NCBI GenBank assembly: GCA_017411835.1
Contig: JAFQPG010000006.1
Span: forward strand, 20,240-84,239
DNA from: Ruminococcus sp.
GTDB taxonomy: Bacteria; Bacillota; Clostridia; Oscillospirales; Acutalibacteraceae
DNA length: 64,000 nt
Direction of reading: 5' to 3'
Of the stretch, positions 1-7,644 are shown piece after piece; positions within the stretch are counted from its first letter, which is position 1; each line of letters begins with the position of its first letter. The notes beneath the pieces were generated by a model. It made no database searches. It was not told the DNA's origin and saw nothing but the letters and a program-made list of their open reading frames with translations. The position numbers were made by a program, and so were the translations under genes.

Positions 1-8
1 TTAACGAA

Positions 9-38
9 AAAAGGCTTGACCAATGGGTCAAGCCTTTT
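9..38 (-). terminator. Terminator hairpin downstream of the 44-451 lipoprotein gene
   Basis: Inverted repeat AAAAGGCTTGAC / GTCAAGCCTTTT with a short loop, A/T rich on both sides, so it can act in both directions. It closes the minus-strand lipoprotein gene. The same stem recurs at 661-689, and its two arms recur split apart at 1110-1122 and 1484-1496. Confidence 0.75.
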
Positions 39-43
39 GTAAT

Positions 44-451
44 TTATTCTATGAAATCTTTAAAAATTGAGGCATTATTTTCTGATTCTTTGACAATGCC
101 GTTACTGTAATGTGACAGACAGAAATCGTACTCAACAGATGCATCTGTATTGTTTTTTATGTATAGTGAAAAGAGATACTCACTGTCAACAATATAAGCA
201 CTAAAGTTTACGCCATGTGTATTAAAACAAGATTTTTCTACCGGCAGAATCCACTCGCCGGTTGATAAATAATTGTTTGTAATATCTATAAATTCATCTT
301 TTGTTAATTGCGGATATTCTTCCGATTTTTTCATTATTTCCGAAAGATAATCAGGACGCTCGGTTGTTGATGTGGTATTATCACTTTTGCAAGCAGATAC
401 GGAGATAAGAATAAGCAACATTAATAAAATAACGCATAGTTTTTTAATAAT
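44..451 (-). CDS. Small lipoprotein of unknown function
   Basis: Predicted lipoprotein of about 135 residues. A short basic start, a hydrophobic stretch and the lipobox-like ISVSAC end at a cysteine followed by a Ser/Thr/Asn-rich linker, so it should be exported, lipidated and anchored to the outer face of the membrane. The mature part has no motif I recognise. The start is a problem: an AAAGGAG site lies six bases ahead of an in-frame ATT (449-451), and no ATG, GTG or TTG is properly spaced. Either AUU is used or the original start was lost. The reading frame stays open further upstream to 508, but that part lies in the duplicated promoter segment. The gene sits in a cassette next to an immunity-protein-like gene, so an immunity role is possible but unproven. 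Confidence 0.55.
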   Translation of the reverse strand: MIKKLCVILLMLLILISVSACKSDNTTSTTERPDYLSEIMKKSEEYPQLTKDEFIDITNNYLSTGEWILPVEKSCFNTHGVNFSAYIVDSEYLFSLYIKNNTDASVEYDFCLSHYSNGIVKESENNASIFKDFIE

Positions 452-469
452 ATCACGCTCCTTTATTTT

Positions 470-498
470 ATTATACCACACCGCCGATTTAATGTAAA
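470..498 (-). promoter_or_regulatory. Sigma-A-type promoter of the 44-451 gene
   Basis: On the minus strand TTTACA (498-493), 17 bases, then TATAAT (475-470) preceded by TGTGG. It lies inside the duplicated segment, so the next cassette has an equivalent promoter exactly 450 bp away. Confidence 0.7.
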
Positions 499-656
499 TA
501 TTTTGCAAAACACTGTGTCCTATATTGACAGCAGCAGGGGGATTTATTTTAGGCGTTGGTGCAAAGCTGTTTTCTATCGCAGGACCTGTTATCGTTTACG
601 GCGTTACGGCATCAGTAGTTTACGGACTTATCTACTATATCTACGGTTTGTTCTAA
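498..656 (+). pseudogene. Truncated 3' remnant of a membrane-protein gene, copy 1
   Basis: Open for 52 codons after an in-frame TAA (495-497), with no start codon preceded by a ribosome binding site. From codon 10 it encodes a glycine-rich hydrophobic tail containing TAAGGFILGVG and ending YYIYGLF, then stops just before the shared terminator. This composition suggests the C-terminal transmembrane end of a larger protein whose 5' part is missing. The other plus-strand frames here are arginine/leucine/serine-rich and not credible. Confidence 0.5.
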
Positions 657-660
657 AAGA

Positions 661-689
661 AAAAGGCCTGACCAAGCGGTCAAGCCTTT
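661..689. terminator. Bidirectional terminator between cassettes
   Basis: Stem AAAGGCCTGACC / GGTCAAGCCTTT with loop AAGC. One pair is C-A on the plus strand but G-U on the minus transcript, so it fits minus-strand transcription best. The TGA stop of the 680-898 gene lies inside the stem. Confidence 0.75.
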
Positions 690-898
690 ACTATCTTTTT
701 AAGCAGATATTCCAAAGCATCACTTTCAGATGGAAAACCAACGCAATCGTAATCTTTTCCTCTTTCGCGGAAAAAGACTTCCCATCGGTGGTAGTTTTTT
801 AGTACATAGTATCCGTCTGCAAGAGAGTTTTCAAAGTGTATGAGATTAGTTGAAATATTTTTGCTCTTGCACAGTTCCAGAAATCCTGTTTTCGTCAT
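680..898 (-). CDS. Small immunity-protein-like (Imm59-type) protein
   Basis: A 72-residue soluble protein. Its ATG at 898 follows GAGGTGGG on the minus strand. The sequence contains the pattern WEVFFRERGKD, then FPSESDALEYLLKK, which resembles from memory the small Firmicutes immunity proteins grouped as Imm59 (a W-x-V-Y/F-x-x-ERG core and an acidic S/D-E-x-x-A-x-x-Y-F/L ending). Members are thought to neutralise polymorphic toxins. No intact toxin gene is adjacent: only the truncated membrane tail lies next to it. The TGA stop lies in the terminator stem. The family assignment is tentative; the gene itself is well supported by promoter, ribosome site and terminator. Confidence 0.55.
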   Translation of the reverse strand: MTKTGFLELCKSKNISTNLIHFENSLADGYYVLKNYHRWEVFFRERGKDYDCVGFPSESDALEYLLKKIVKA

Positions 899-919
899 AT
901 TCCCACCTCACTTTATTTC

Positions 920-948
920 ATTATACCACACCGCTGATGTGCTGTAAA
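920..948 (-). promoter_or_regulatory. Promoter of the 680-898 gene
   Basis: Minus strand TTTACA (948-943), 17 bases, TATAAT (925-920), with the same TGTGG ahead of the -10 as in copy 1. Part of the duplicated segment. Confidence 0.7.
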
Positions 949-1106
949 TATTTTGCAAAACACTGTGTCCTATATTGACAGCAGCAGAGGGATTTATTTT
1001 AGGCGTTGGTGCAAAGCTGTTTTCTATCGCAGGACCTGTTATCGTTTACGGCGTTACGGCATCAGTAGTTTACGGAATTATCTACTATATCTACGGTTTG
1101 TTCTAA
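948..1106 (+). pseudogene. Truncated 3' remnant of a membrane-protein gene, copy 2
   Basis: Same 52-codon tail as at 498-656, differing by Gly to Glu in the glycine stretch and Leu to Ile near the end. Preserving the frame in both copies is expected from a recent duplication and is not evidence of function. No start codon with a ribosome site is present. Confidence 0.5.
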
Positions 1107-1109
1107 AAG

Positions 1110-1496
1110 AAAAAGGCCTGACTAACGCAGACACTTCGTAAAGAAGATGTCTACGTTAGTCTATTATAAATAGAAAATGACACTTTCAAGAAAGGAAAGT
1201 GTCATAGTGGGTTACATACTTTTAGAAAGGTAAATACTTGCCGAAAATAAAGCATATCTTTTTCGGCAGGTAAAGTGATATTGCAAACTAAAAGTTTGCA
1301 GTGATAGTCGACCTGCGGTCAAGTTATATGAAAGCCTTGCGGCTTTCGTTATATTATATTCGCCGTGTAAACTGTCCGAAGGACAATATAACTTGGCGAA
1401 AGCCAAATATAACTGCTAAGCAATATAACTCGCCGTAAGGCGAATATAACTGAGGCACACTTCCTTACGGAGTGTGCCTCAAGTGTCAAGCCTTTT
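1110..1496. repeat. Hairpin-array element 1 inside a split terminator
   Basis: Outer arms AAAAAGGCCTGAC (1110-1122) and GTCAAGCCTTTTT (1484-1496) are the two halves of the terminator seen intact at 661-689. Between them lie about a dozen short hairpins. The first three include TAACGCAGACA...TGTCTACGTTA, GACACTTTC...GAAAGTGTC and CTTGCCGAAAA...TTTTCGGCAGG. Then comes a run of tiny hairpins separated by a constant 8-mer: GTGATATT at 1275, a variant at 1301, GTTATATG at 1323, GTTATATT at 1348, then the complementary AATATAAC at 1385, 1406, 1422 and 1443. A GAGGCACAC...GTGTGCCTC hairpin ends it. No credible coding frame. Confidence 0.75.
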
Positions 1497-1509
1497 TTTG
1501 TTAATGAAT

Positions 1510-2514
1510 TTATCTGATACCAAATATTGTACCAATTTTTTGCAACGTCTTATTCTTTTTGGCAATGTACTTAAACAGCTCGTTTACCCCGCATATAAAA
1601 GCGATAACGAAGACGGTAAGCAAAATCGCCTTAAAGGTATTGTGCTTAACCCACAGATGATATCTGAAAAGCTGTACAGATAAGTAGTCAAGAGGTCTGA
1701 GCACCAAATACTGCATTGCCATAATGATAAGCGAGTTTTTGCCTAAGTAAACGAGCAGCTTTGAGTTGCCGATAAAGCTTACGTTTTTAAACAGGATAAA
1801 GTAGAATAAAATACTTGCGAAAGCACTGACAAGGCAAAGCGCGATATTGCCGTAAATCGCTTTTGTGTAAACAATTCGCTCGTTTAAATATGCACCAACT
1901 ACATAGCCTGTTGCAAAAAGTACAACGGCAATCAAAACCTTATATGCGGTTTTAATTACGACAGGCTTTCTTTGCTGCACATCCTTTAAGATATTACCAG
2001 AGCTGTAGAAAATCATCGCATAAGGCACGAGATTTAATTTAAAAATCAACTGTACGTGAGACATAAGCACCATACAAATTAAAGCTACCAAAAGCACCGT
2101 CAATTTTACATAAAGCTTGTCGTTTAAACGCATTATGAGCGCGTAGAGTATGTCTACGATATAAAGCACGAGCAAAAACCAGATAGGAGAATTGAAGCAC
2201 AGCTGACCGTTTACAGTCAGCATTGAAAGCATAGTTTCTTTAAAATCTTCTTTAGTCAGTAAGTCGATTACACTCGATAGAATATCCCACGCTGCAAACG
2301 GCACGAGTAACATAATAGTTTTCTTTTTTATATACGCGCCCAAAGGCTGCTTTTTGCTGTTGAATAAGTATCCCGAAATGAAGAAAAACAAAGGAACATG
2401 GAAGGAATACAAATACTTTTTAAAAGGCATAAAGCAGTTTGCATGACCGAGCGTGATGCAAAAAATGCCAAAGCCTCTAAGGGCATCAATAAAAGATAGT
2501 CGTTTTGTTTCCAT
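1510..2514 (-). CDS. Acyltransferase 3 family membrane protein (OafA/WecH-like)
   Basis: A 334-residue polytopic protein of the Acyltransferase_3 family, which moves acyl groups (often acetyl) onto cell-surface sugars or polymers. It opens with the family signature SFIDALRGFGIFCITLGHA, whose histidine is the conserved catalytic candidate, followed by SFHVPLFFFISGYLF near residues 37-51. About ten hydrophobic segments follow, the normal size for the family. The acceptor cannot be read from the sequence. A weak minus-strand promoter (TTTACT, 17 bases, TAAACT) lies upstream. Its terminator is the split one holding hairpin-array element 1. The biotin ligase gene upstream is on the same strand but 81 bp away. 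Confidence 0.85.
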   Translation of the reverse strand: METKRLSFIDALRGFGIFCITLGHANCFMPFKKYLYSFHVPLFFFISGYLFNSKKQPLGAYIKKKTIMLLVPFAAWDILSSVIDLLTKEDFKETMLSMLTVNGQLCFNSPIWFLLVLYIVDILYALIMRLNDKLYVKLTVLLVALICMVLMSHVQLIFKLNLVPYAMIFYSSGNILKDVQQRKPVVIKTAYKVLIAVVLFATGYVVGAYLNERIVYTKAIYGNIALCLVSAFASILFYFILFKNVSFIGNSKLLVYLGKNSLIIMAMQYLVLRPLDYLSVQLFRYHLWVKHNTFKAILLTVFVIAFICGVNELFKYIAKKNKTLQKIGTIFGIR

Positions 2515-2595
2515 TTAAAACCTCGGATAAAAATTTATGCCATAGTTTAGCATATTTATCTCAAAAAGTAAATGCCGATAAATCTATATCAGCAG

Positions 2596-3408
2596 TCACT
2601 TGTTTAATCTTACACTTATTTCACCGCTACAAAGAGTTTTTGTTTCTTCTCCTGTTTTGATAACAAGTCCGCCGTCTATGTCGATGTCTATAGCGGTAGC
2701 GGTTTTTGCTTGACCGTTTTCAATGTAGGTGATTTCATTACCGAGCACCATTGAACGCTCTTTGTACTTGTCAATAAAATTGCGGTCTTTGATGCTTTTT
2801 TGCATTTGTATGATGTTATCGCAAATCAACGCACAAAGCTTGTTGCGGTCAAGATTTGTGCCGACAGCTCCGGCAATCTGCAAAAGCTCTTTTGGAAAAT
2901 CGGTGGTGCTGATGTTTATACCGATTCCGATTATAATGCCCGAAAGTTTATTTTTGTCCGAGCTGTTTACTCCCTCGCACAAAATACCGCATATTTTTTT
3001 ATCATTTAGGTAAATATCATTTACCCATTTGATTTTAGGGTCTACATCACAAAGCTCTACTAAAGCGTCCGTCACGCAAACAGCAGCAGCAGACGTCATA
3101 CATACAATGTCGCTATACTCAGATTCAATATCTAAATAAAGCGACATATAGAGTCCTGTATCATTTGGGGAGTAAAACTGTCTGCCAAGTCGCCCCCTGC
3201 CCGCCGTTTGCTCGTTTGCAACAAAAAGAGTAGGGGAGCGCATAGCACCTGCGTTTCTTTTAGCTTCATTATTTGTGGAGTCGATAACATCAAAGCAGAT
3301 GATTTTTACATCGTTTTTTAAGTACGCTGATATATCCTTTGCACAAAGCGCAGAGGAGTTTAAGTTCTTATTATCAGTTTGCTTGATAAAAATCTCCTTT
3401 ATTGACAT
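2596..3408 (-). CDS. birA: Biotin--[acetyl-CoA-carboxylase] ligase, monofunctional
   Basis: A 270-residue enzyme that activates biotin with ATP to biotinyl-AMP and attaches it to a lysine of biotin carboxyl carrier proteins in the cytosol. Visible are the DSTN motif (43-46), the biotinyl-AMP loop GRGRLGR (70-76), KWVNDIYLNDKKICGIL in the active site, and a C-terminal SH3-like domain. No N-terminal helix-turn-helix precedes the catalytic domain, so it is unlikely to be the repressor type. I chose the ATG at 3408 after GGTGAGAG rather than the upstream ATG at 3459, because the intervening 17 residues do not belong to the family. Divergent from rpoB. Confidence 0.9.
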   Translation of the reverse strand: MSIKEIFIKQTDNKNLNSSALCAKDISAYLKNDVKIICFDVIDSTNNEAKRNAGAMRSPTLFVANEQTAGRGRLGRQFYSPNDTGLYMSLYLDIESEYSDIVCMTSAAAVCVTDALVELCDVDPKIKWVNDIYLNDKKICGILCEGVNSSDKNKLSGIIIGIGINISTTDFPKELLQIAGAVGTNLDRNKLCALICDNIIQMQKSIKDRNFIDKYKERSMVLGNEITYIENGQAKTATAIDIDIDGGLVIKTGEETKTLCSGEISVRLNK

Positions 3409-3838
3409 TCTCTCACCAACTTTCTTTAATATCTTAGCACAAAAAACGCCTGTTTTCAAACTGACTATATTTATAGAGGAAGTGCAGACACAAACTTTGT
3501 AACTATTTGAAATCTAAAAGACTAAACGCACCCGAGTGTGTCACACGTCTAAAAACACCAATTTGTTTCCATAAAAGAAAATACATAAAAAATATAAGAA
3601 AAATCACAAAAAATGATTGACATTATTCTTTTTTAGATATAAAATAGTAAACTGTACCATTATGGGGGCCTGTGCCCTTATTACACAACAAAGGAATTTA
3701 TAAAATGTGAATATTATCACACTTGAATGTGGTTTGTCAAGAGGTGATTTGAAAACAATTTTGTAATCTTTTGTGGTGCAAATTCAGGGTGTTTTTCGCG
3801 ACAACACCTACACAGATTTTTAAAGGAGTGATACGCCG
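3409..3838 (+). promoter_or_regulatory. rpoB promoter and untranslated leader
   Basis: Non-coding gap of 430 bp between divergent birA and rpoB. A strong promoter faces rpoB: TTGACA (3617-3622), 17 bases, TAAAAT (3640-3645), giving a leader of roughly 190 nt. The leader holds small hairpins (GGGCCTGTGCCC near 3665; GGTGTT...AACACC near 3788) and AAAGGAG before the ATG. I see no intrinsic terminator or recognisable riboswitch. rplJ/rplL, which usually precede rpoB, are absent. Confidence 0.65.
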
Positions 3839-6800
3839 ATGGTTAATGTCAAACCAGTAAAGTTAGGCAACAGCGAGCGACTCAGCTTTGGTAGAATTGA
3901 TGACGTAATCGATATGCCAAATCTGATCGAAGTGCAGAAAAAGTCCTACCAGTGGTTCCTCACAGAAGGTCTTAAGGAAGTGTTCAAGGATGTATCCGGT
4001 ATTACAGATTATCAGGACAACCTCGTACTCGACTTTATTGACTACACTCTTGATGTAGACCACCCGAACTATTCTGTAATCGAGTGTAAGGAAAGAGATG
4101 CTACTTATTCAGCAGCATTGAGAGTTACTGCTCGACTTCTTAACAAAGAGACAGGCGAAATCAAAGAATCAAATGTTTACATGGGTGATTTTCCACTTAT
4201 GACACCTTCAGGCACTTTTGTAATCAACGGTGCTGAGCGTGTTATCGTTTCCCAGCTTGTTCGTTCACCTGGTGTTTACTACAAGATGGACCACGACAAG
4301 ACAGGTAAGGAGCTGTTCTCTTCAACAGTCATCCCTAACCGTGGTGCTTGGCTTGAGTATGAAAACGATGTAAACGACGTGCTTTATGTCCGTATCGATA
4401 AGAACCGTAAAGTTCCGATTACCGTATTTTTAAGAGCTTTAGGTCTTGGCACAAATGCTGAGATTTTAGAAATGTTCGGTGACGATGCTAGAATTAAGGC
4501 TACTTTCGAAAAGGATACTACCACATCAGTTGAGGAAGGTCTTATCGAGGTTTACCGCAAACTTCGACCAAGTGAGCCTCCAACGGTAGAAAGCGCACAG
4601 ACTCATATCAACAACTTATTCTTCGACCCACGACGCTATGATATGTCAAGGGTTGGCAGATATAAATATAATAAAAAGCTCGGCATTTCAAACCGTCTTG
4701 CAGGACAGGTTACTGCTGAGCATATCGTAAACCCACGCACAGGCGAGATTTTAGCTAAGCGTGGCGATACAATCAGCAGAGATTTAGCACTTGAGATTGA
4801 AAACGCAGGTGTTAAAGAAGCTTTTGTTGCCGGTGAAGAGGGCAAAATCATTAAGATTATCTCTAACGGTATGGTTGACATCAACGCTTATGTTTCATTT
4901 GACTGTGAAGAGCTTGGTATCAACGAGAAGGTTAGATTTGATGTTCTTTGCGAAATCTTAGACTCTTGCTCAGATGATGCTCAGTTAAAGGAAGCTATCG
5001 AGAAAAGAGCTCACGAGCTTATCCCTAACCACATCACAACAGACGATATTTTCGCAACAGTGAACTATATGAACACTCTTGCTGAGCATATTGGCACAAC
5101 AGACGACATCGACCATTTAGGTAACAGACGTATCCGTTGTGTTGGCGAGCTTTTACAAAACCAGTTCAGAATTGGTTTTTCAAGACTTGAAAGAGTTATC
5201 CGCGAGCGTATGACACTCCAGGCTCAGGATCCTGAGGCTCTTTCTCCAAGCTCACTTATCAATATCCGTCCTGTAACTGCTGCTATCAGAGAGTTCTTCG
5301 GAAGCTCTCCTCTGTCACAGTTTATGGACCAGACTAACCCGCTTTCAGAGCTTACTCACAAGAGAAGACTCTCAGCACTTGGTCCTGGCGGTCTGTCGCG
5401 AGATCGTGCAGGTTTCGAGGTTCGAGACGTACACTACACACACTACGGTCGTATGTGTCCTATCGAGACTCCTGAAGGTCCTAACATCGGTCTTATCTCA
5501 TACCTTGCTACTTTTGCGAGAATTAACGAGTATGGCTTTGTTGAGGCACCATTTAGAAAAATTGATAAAGAAACAGGCGTTGTAACAGACGAGGTTGTAT
5601 ATATGACGGCCGATATGGAGGACGACTTTGTTGTTGCTCAGGCTAACGAGCCACTCGACGAAAACGGCAAGTTCGTAAACTCTAAGGTTGTCGGCAGATA
5701 CAAAGACGAGTTCGTTGAGTTTGAGCCATCTAAGTTTGACTTTATGGACGTTTCTCCACGAATGGTTGTATCTGTTGCTACTGCTATGATTCCTTTCTTG
5801 GAAAACGACGACGCAAACCGAGCGCTGATGGGCTCTAACATGCAGCGTCAGGCTGTTCCGCTTATGGTAACCGAGTCACCTATCGTTGGTACAGGTATGG
5901 AATACAAGGCAGGTACTGACTCAGGCGTTTGCGTGCTGTCTGAAGAAGACGGTATCGTTATGAGCGTTGATGCTGACCACATCCGTGTTCAGTATGACTC
6001 AGGCAGAATCGGAGATTTCGAGGTTATCAAGTTCCTACGTTCAAACCAGGGCACTTGTGTAAACCAGATTCCTGTTGTTCAAAGAGGCCAGAGAGTTAAA
6101 GCGGGCGAGGTTCTTGCTGACGGTCCTGCTACAAAGAATGGTGAAATTTCACTTGGTAAGAACGCTCTTATCGGCTTTATGACCTGGGAAGGTTACAACT
6201 ACGAGGACGCTGTTCTCATTAATGAAAAAATCGTAAGAGACGATGTTTATACATCTATCCATATTGAAGAATACGAAACAGAAGCAAGAGATACTAAGCT
6301 CGGTCCTGAGGACATCACCCGCGACATTCCTAACGTTGGTGAGGATATGCTCAAAGACCTCGACGAAAACGGTATCATCCATATCGGTGCTGAAGTTCAC
6401 GCAGGTGACATCTTAGTTGGTAAGGTAACACCAAAGGGTGAAACAGAGCTCACAGCAGAGGAAAGACTTTTAAGAGCGATCTTTGGCGAAAAGGCAAGAG
6501 AAGTAAGAGATACTTCTTTAAGAGTTCCTCATGGTGAGTCCGGTATCGTTGTTGACGTTAAGGTGTTCACTCGTGAAGACTCAAGAGACGAGCTTCAGCC
6601 TGGTGTAAACAAGGTAGTAAGATGCTATCTTGCTCAAAAGCGTAAGATTTCTGTCGGCGATAAGATGGCTGGTCGTCACGGTAACAAGGGTGTTGTATCC
6701 CGTATTTTACCTGTTGAGGATATGCCGTTCTTACCTGACGGTACTCCACTTGATATCGTGTTAAACCCACTGGGCGTACCTTCCCGTATGAACATCGGAC

Positions 6801-7630
6801 AGGTACTCGAGGTGCACTTGGGCTATGCTTGTAAGGCGCTTGGCTGGAAGATTATGACTCCGGTATTTGATGGTGCACACGAGCAGGATATCTTCGAGCT
6901 GTTCGAAAAAATCAGAGATAAAGACGATTATCCTGATAAGCGCGAGGTTACAGGCATTGACTTTGGCGAGTGCTTCAAGCACGACGGCATTTCAATGGAA
7001 TGTAAAACAAGACTTAAAGACGGTAGAACAGGTGAGTATTTTGACAACCCTGTTACCGTTGGTTATATGTACTACTTAAAGCTGCATCACCTTGTTGATG
7101 ATAAGATTCACGCAAGAAGTACAGGCCCTTACTCACTCGTTACTCAGCAGCCACTGGGCGGTAAAGCACAGTTTGGTGGTCAGCGTTTCGGTGAGATGGA
7201 AGTTTGGGCACTTGAGGCTTACGGTGCTGCATATACACTTCAGGAAATTCTGACTGTTAAGTCTGACGACGTCGTAGGTCGTGTGAAAACTTACGAGTCT
7301 ATCGTCAAGGGTCAGAATATCCCAACACCTGGTATTCCTGAATCGTTCAAGGTTCTTATCAAAGAGCTCCAGTCATTGTCACTTGATGTACGAGTTCTTG
7401 ATGAAAACGGCGGCGAGATTGACTTAAAACAGAAATTCGACGAGGACGAGGAAGTTGGCGTAGTTGTTGCAGAAGACGAGACTCTAAACGAGGATCAGGT
7501 AATGACTACTATGGACGGTTTCTTGCTCGACGAAGATTCAGAAGAGGGCAATATGTTTGACGAGTCTTCTATCTACGAAGACCAAGACGATATGCTCGAA
7601 TTTGATGACTACGGCAGCGACGAAATGTAA
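3839..7630 (+). CDS. rpoB: DNA-directed RNA polymerase subunit beta
   Basis: A 1263-residue catalytic subunit of RNA polymerase. With beta' it forms the active centre, and it carries the rifamycin pocket. The family's conserved blocks run in order: the N-terminal region, the rifampicin region ([14 protein letters not shown], then [14 protein letters not shown]), the switch/flap regions, [18 protein letters not shown], and the C-terminal block with [18 protein letters not shown]. Asp (FMDQ), His (THKRR) and Ser (RLSAL) at classic resistance sites are wild type, so rifampicin sensitivity is predicted. The last ~75 residues form a strongly acidic tail that is extra to the core. Starts at an ATG ten bases after AAAGGAG; rpoC follows 14 bp downstream. 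Confidence 0.98.
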   Translation: MVNVKPVKLGNSERLSFGRIDDVIDMPNLIEVQKKSYQWFLTEGLKEVFKDVSGITDYQDNLVLDFIDYTLDVDHPNYSVIECKERDATYSAALRVTARLLNKETGEIKESNVYMGDFPLMTPSGTFVINGAERVIVSQLVRSPGVYYKMDHDKTGKELFSSTVIPNRGAWLEYENDVNDVLYVRIDKNRKVPITVFLRALGLGTNAEILEMFGDDARIKATFEKDTTTSVEEGLIEVYRKLRPSEPPTVESAQTHINNLFFDPRRYDMSRVGRYKYNKKLGISNRLAGQVTAEHIVNPRTGEILAKRGDTISRDLALEIENAGVKEAFVAGEEGKIIKIISNGMVDINAYVSFDCEELGINEKVRFDVLCEILDSCSDDAQLKEAIEKRAHELIPNHITTDDIFATVNYMNTLAEHIGTTDDIDHLGNRRIRCVGELLQNQFRIGFSRLERVIRERMTLQAQDPEALSPSSLINIRPVTAAIREFFGSSPLSQFMDQTNPLSELTHKRRLSALGPGGLSRDRAGFEVRDVHYTHYGRMCPIETPEGPNIGLISYLATFARINEYGFVEAPFRKIDKETGVVTDEVVYMTADMEDDFVVAQANEPLDENGKFVNSKVVGRYKDEFVEFEPSKFDFMDVSPRMVVSVATAMIPFLENDDANRALMGSNMQRQAVPLMVTESPIVGTGMEYKAGTDSGVCVLSEEDGIVMSVDADHIRVQYDSGRIGDFEVIKFLRSNQGTCVNQIPVVQRGQRVKAGEVLADGPATKNGEISLGKNALIGFMTWEGYNYEDAVLINEKIVRDDVYTSIHIEEYETEARDTKLGPEDITRDIPNVGEDMLKDLDENGIIHIGAEVHAGDILVGKVTPKGETELTAEERLLRAIFGEKAREVRDTSLRVPHGESGIVVDVKVFTREDSRDELQPGVNKVVRCYLAQKRKISVGDKMAGRHGNKGVVSRILPVEDMPFLPDGTPLDIVLNPLGVPSRMNIGQVLEVHLGYACKALGWKIMTPVFDGAHEQDIFELFEKIRDKDDYPDKREVTGIDFGECFKHDGISMECKTRLKDGRTGEYFDNPVTVGYMYYLKLHHLVDDKIHARSTGPYSLVTQQPLGGKAQFGGQRFGEMEVWALEAYGAAYTLQEILTVKSDDVVGRVKTYESIVKGQNIPTPGIPESFKVLIKELQSLSLDVRVLDENGGEIDLKQKFDEDEEVGVVVAEDETLNEDQVMTTMDGFLLDEDSEEGNMFDESSIYEDQDDMLEFDDYGSDEM

Positions 7631-7644
7631 GGAGGAGCAAAACT

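Larger units (their letters stand above)
461..672. repeat. Duplicated cassette boundary, copy 1
   Basis: A 212-bp segment repeated almost exactly at 911-1122 (offset 450 bp, about seven mismatches). It contains a minus-strand promoter, the 3' end of a plus-strand membrane-protein reading frame, and one arm of a terminator. It separates two unrelated minus-strand small genes, as expected for a cassette duplication with different cargo. Confidence 0.85.
911..1122. repeat. Duplicated cassette boundary, copy 2
   Basis: Second copy of the 461-672 segment. The similarity stops exactly at the end of the first terminator arm (AAAAGGCCTGAC). Beyond that point a 361-bp hairpin array separates it from the matching second arm at 1484-1496. 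Confidence 0.85.

Noticed and set aside
503-802. Plus-strand frame of 99 codons (and its copy at 953-1141)
   Set aside because: Composition rich in Arg, Tyr and Leu, a TTG start without a ribosome site, and a different frame (498-656) gives the credible membrane-protein tail.
1212-1406. Minus-strand open frame of 64 codons in hairpin-array element 1
   Set aside because: It lies entirely in short inverted repeats, has no ribosome site and a low-complexity translation; the open frame is a by-product of the palindromes.
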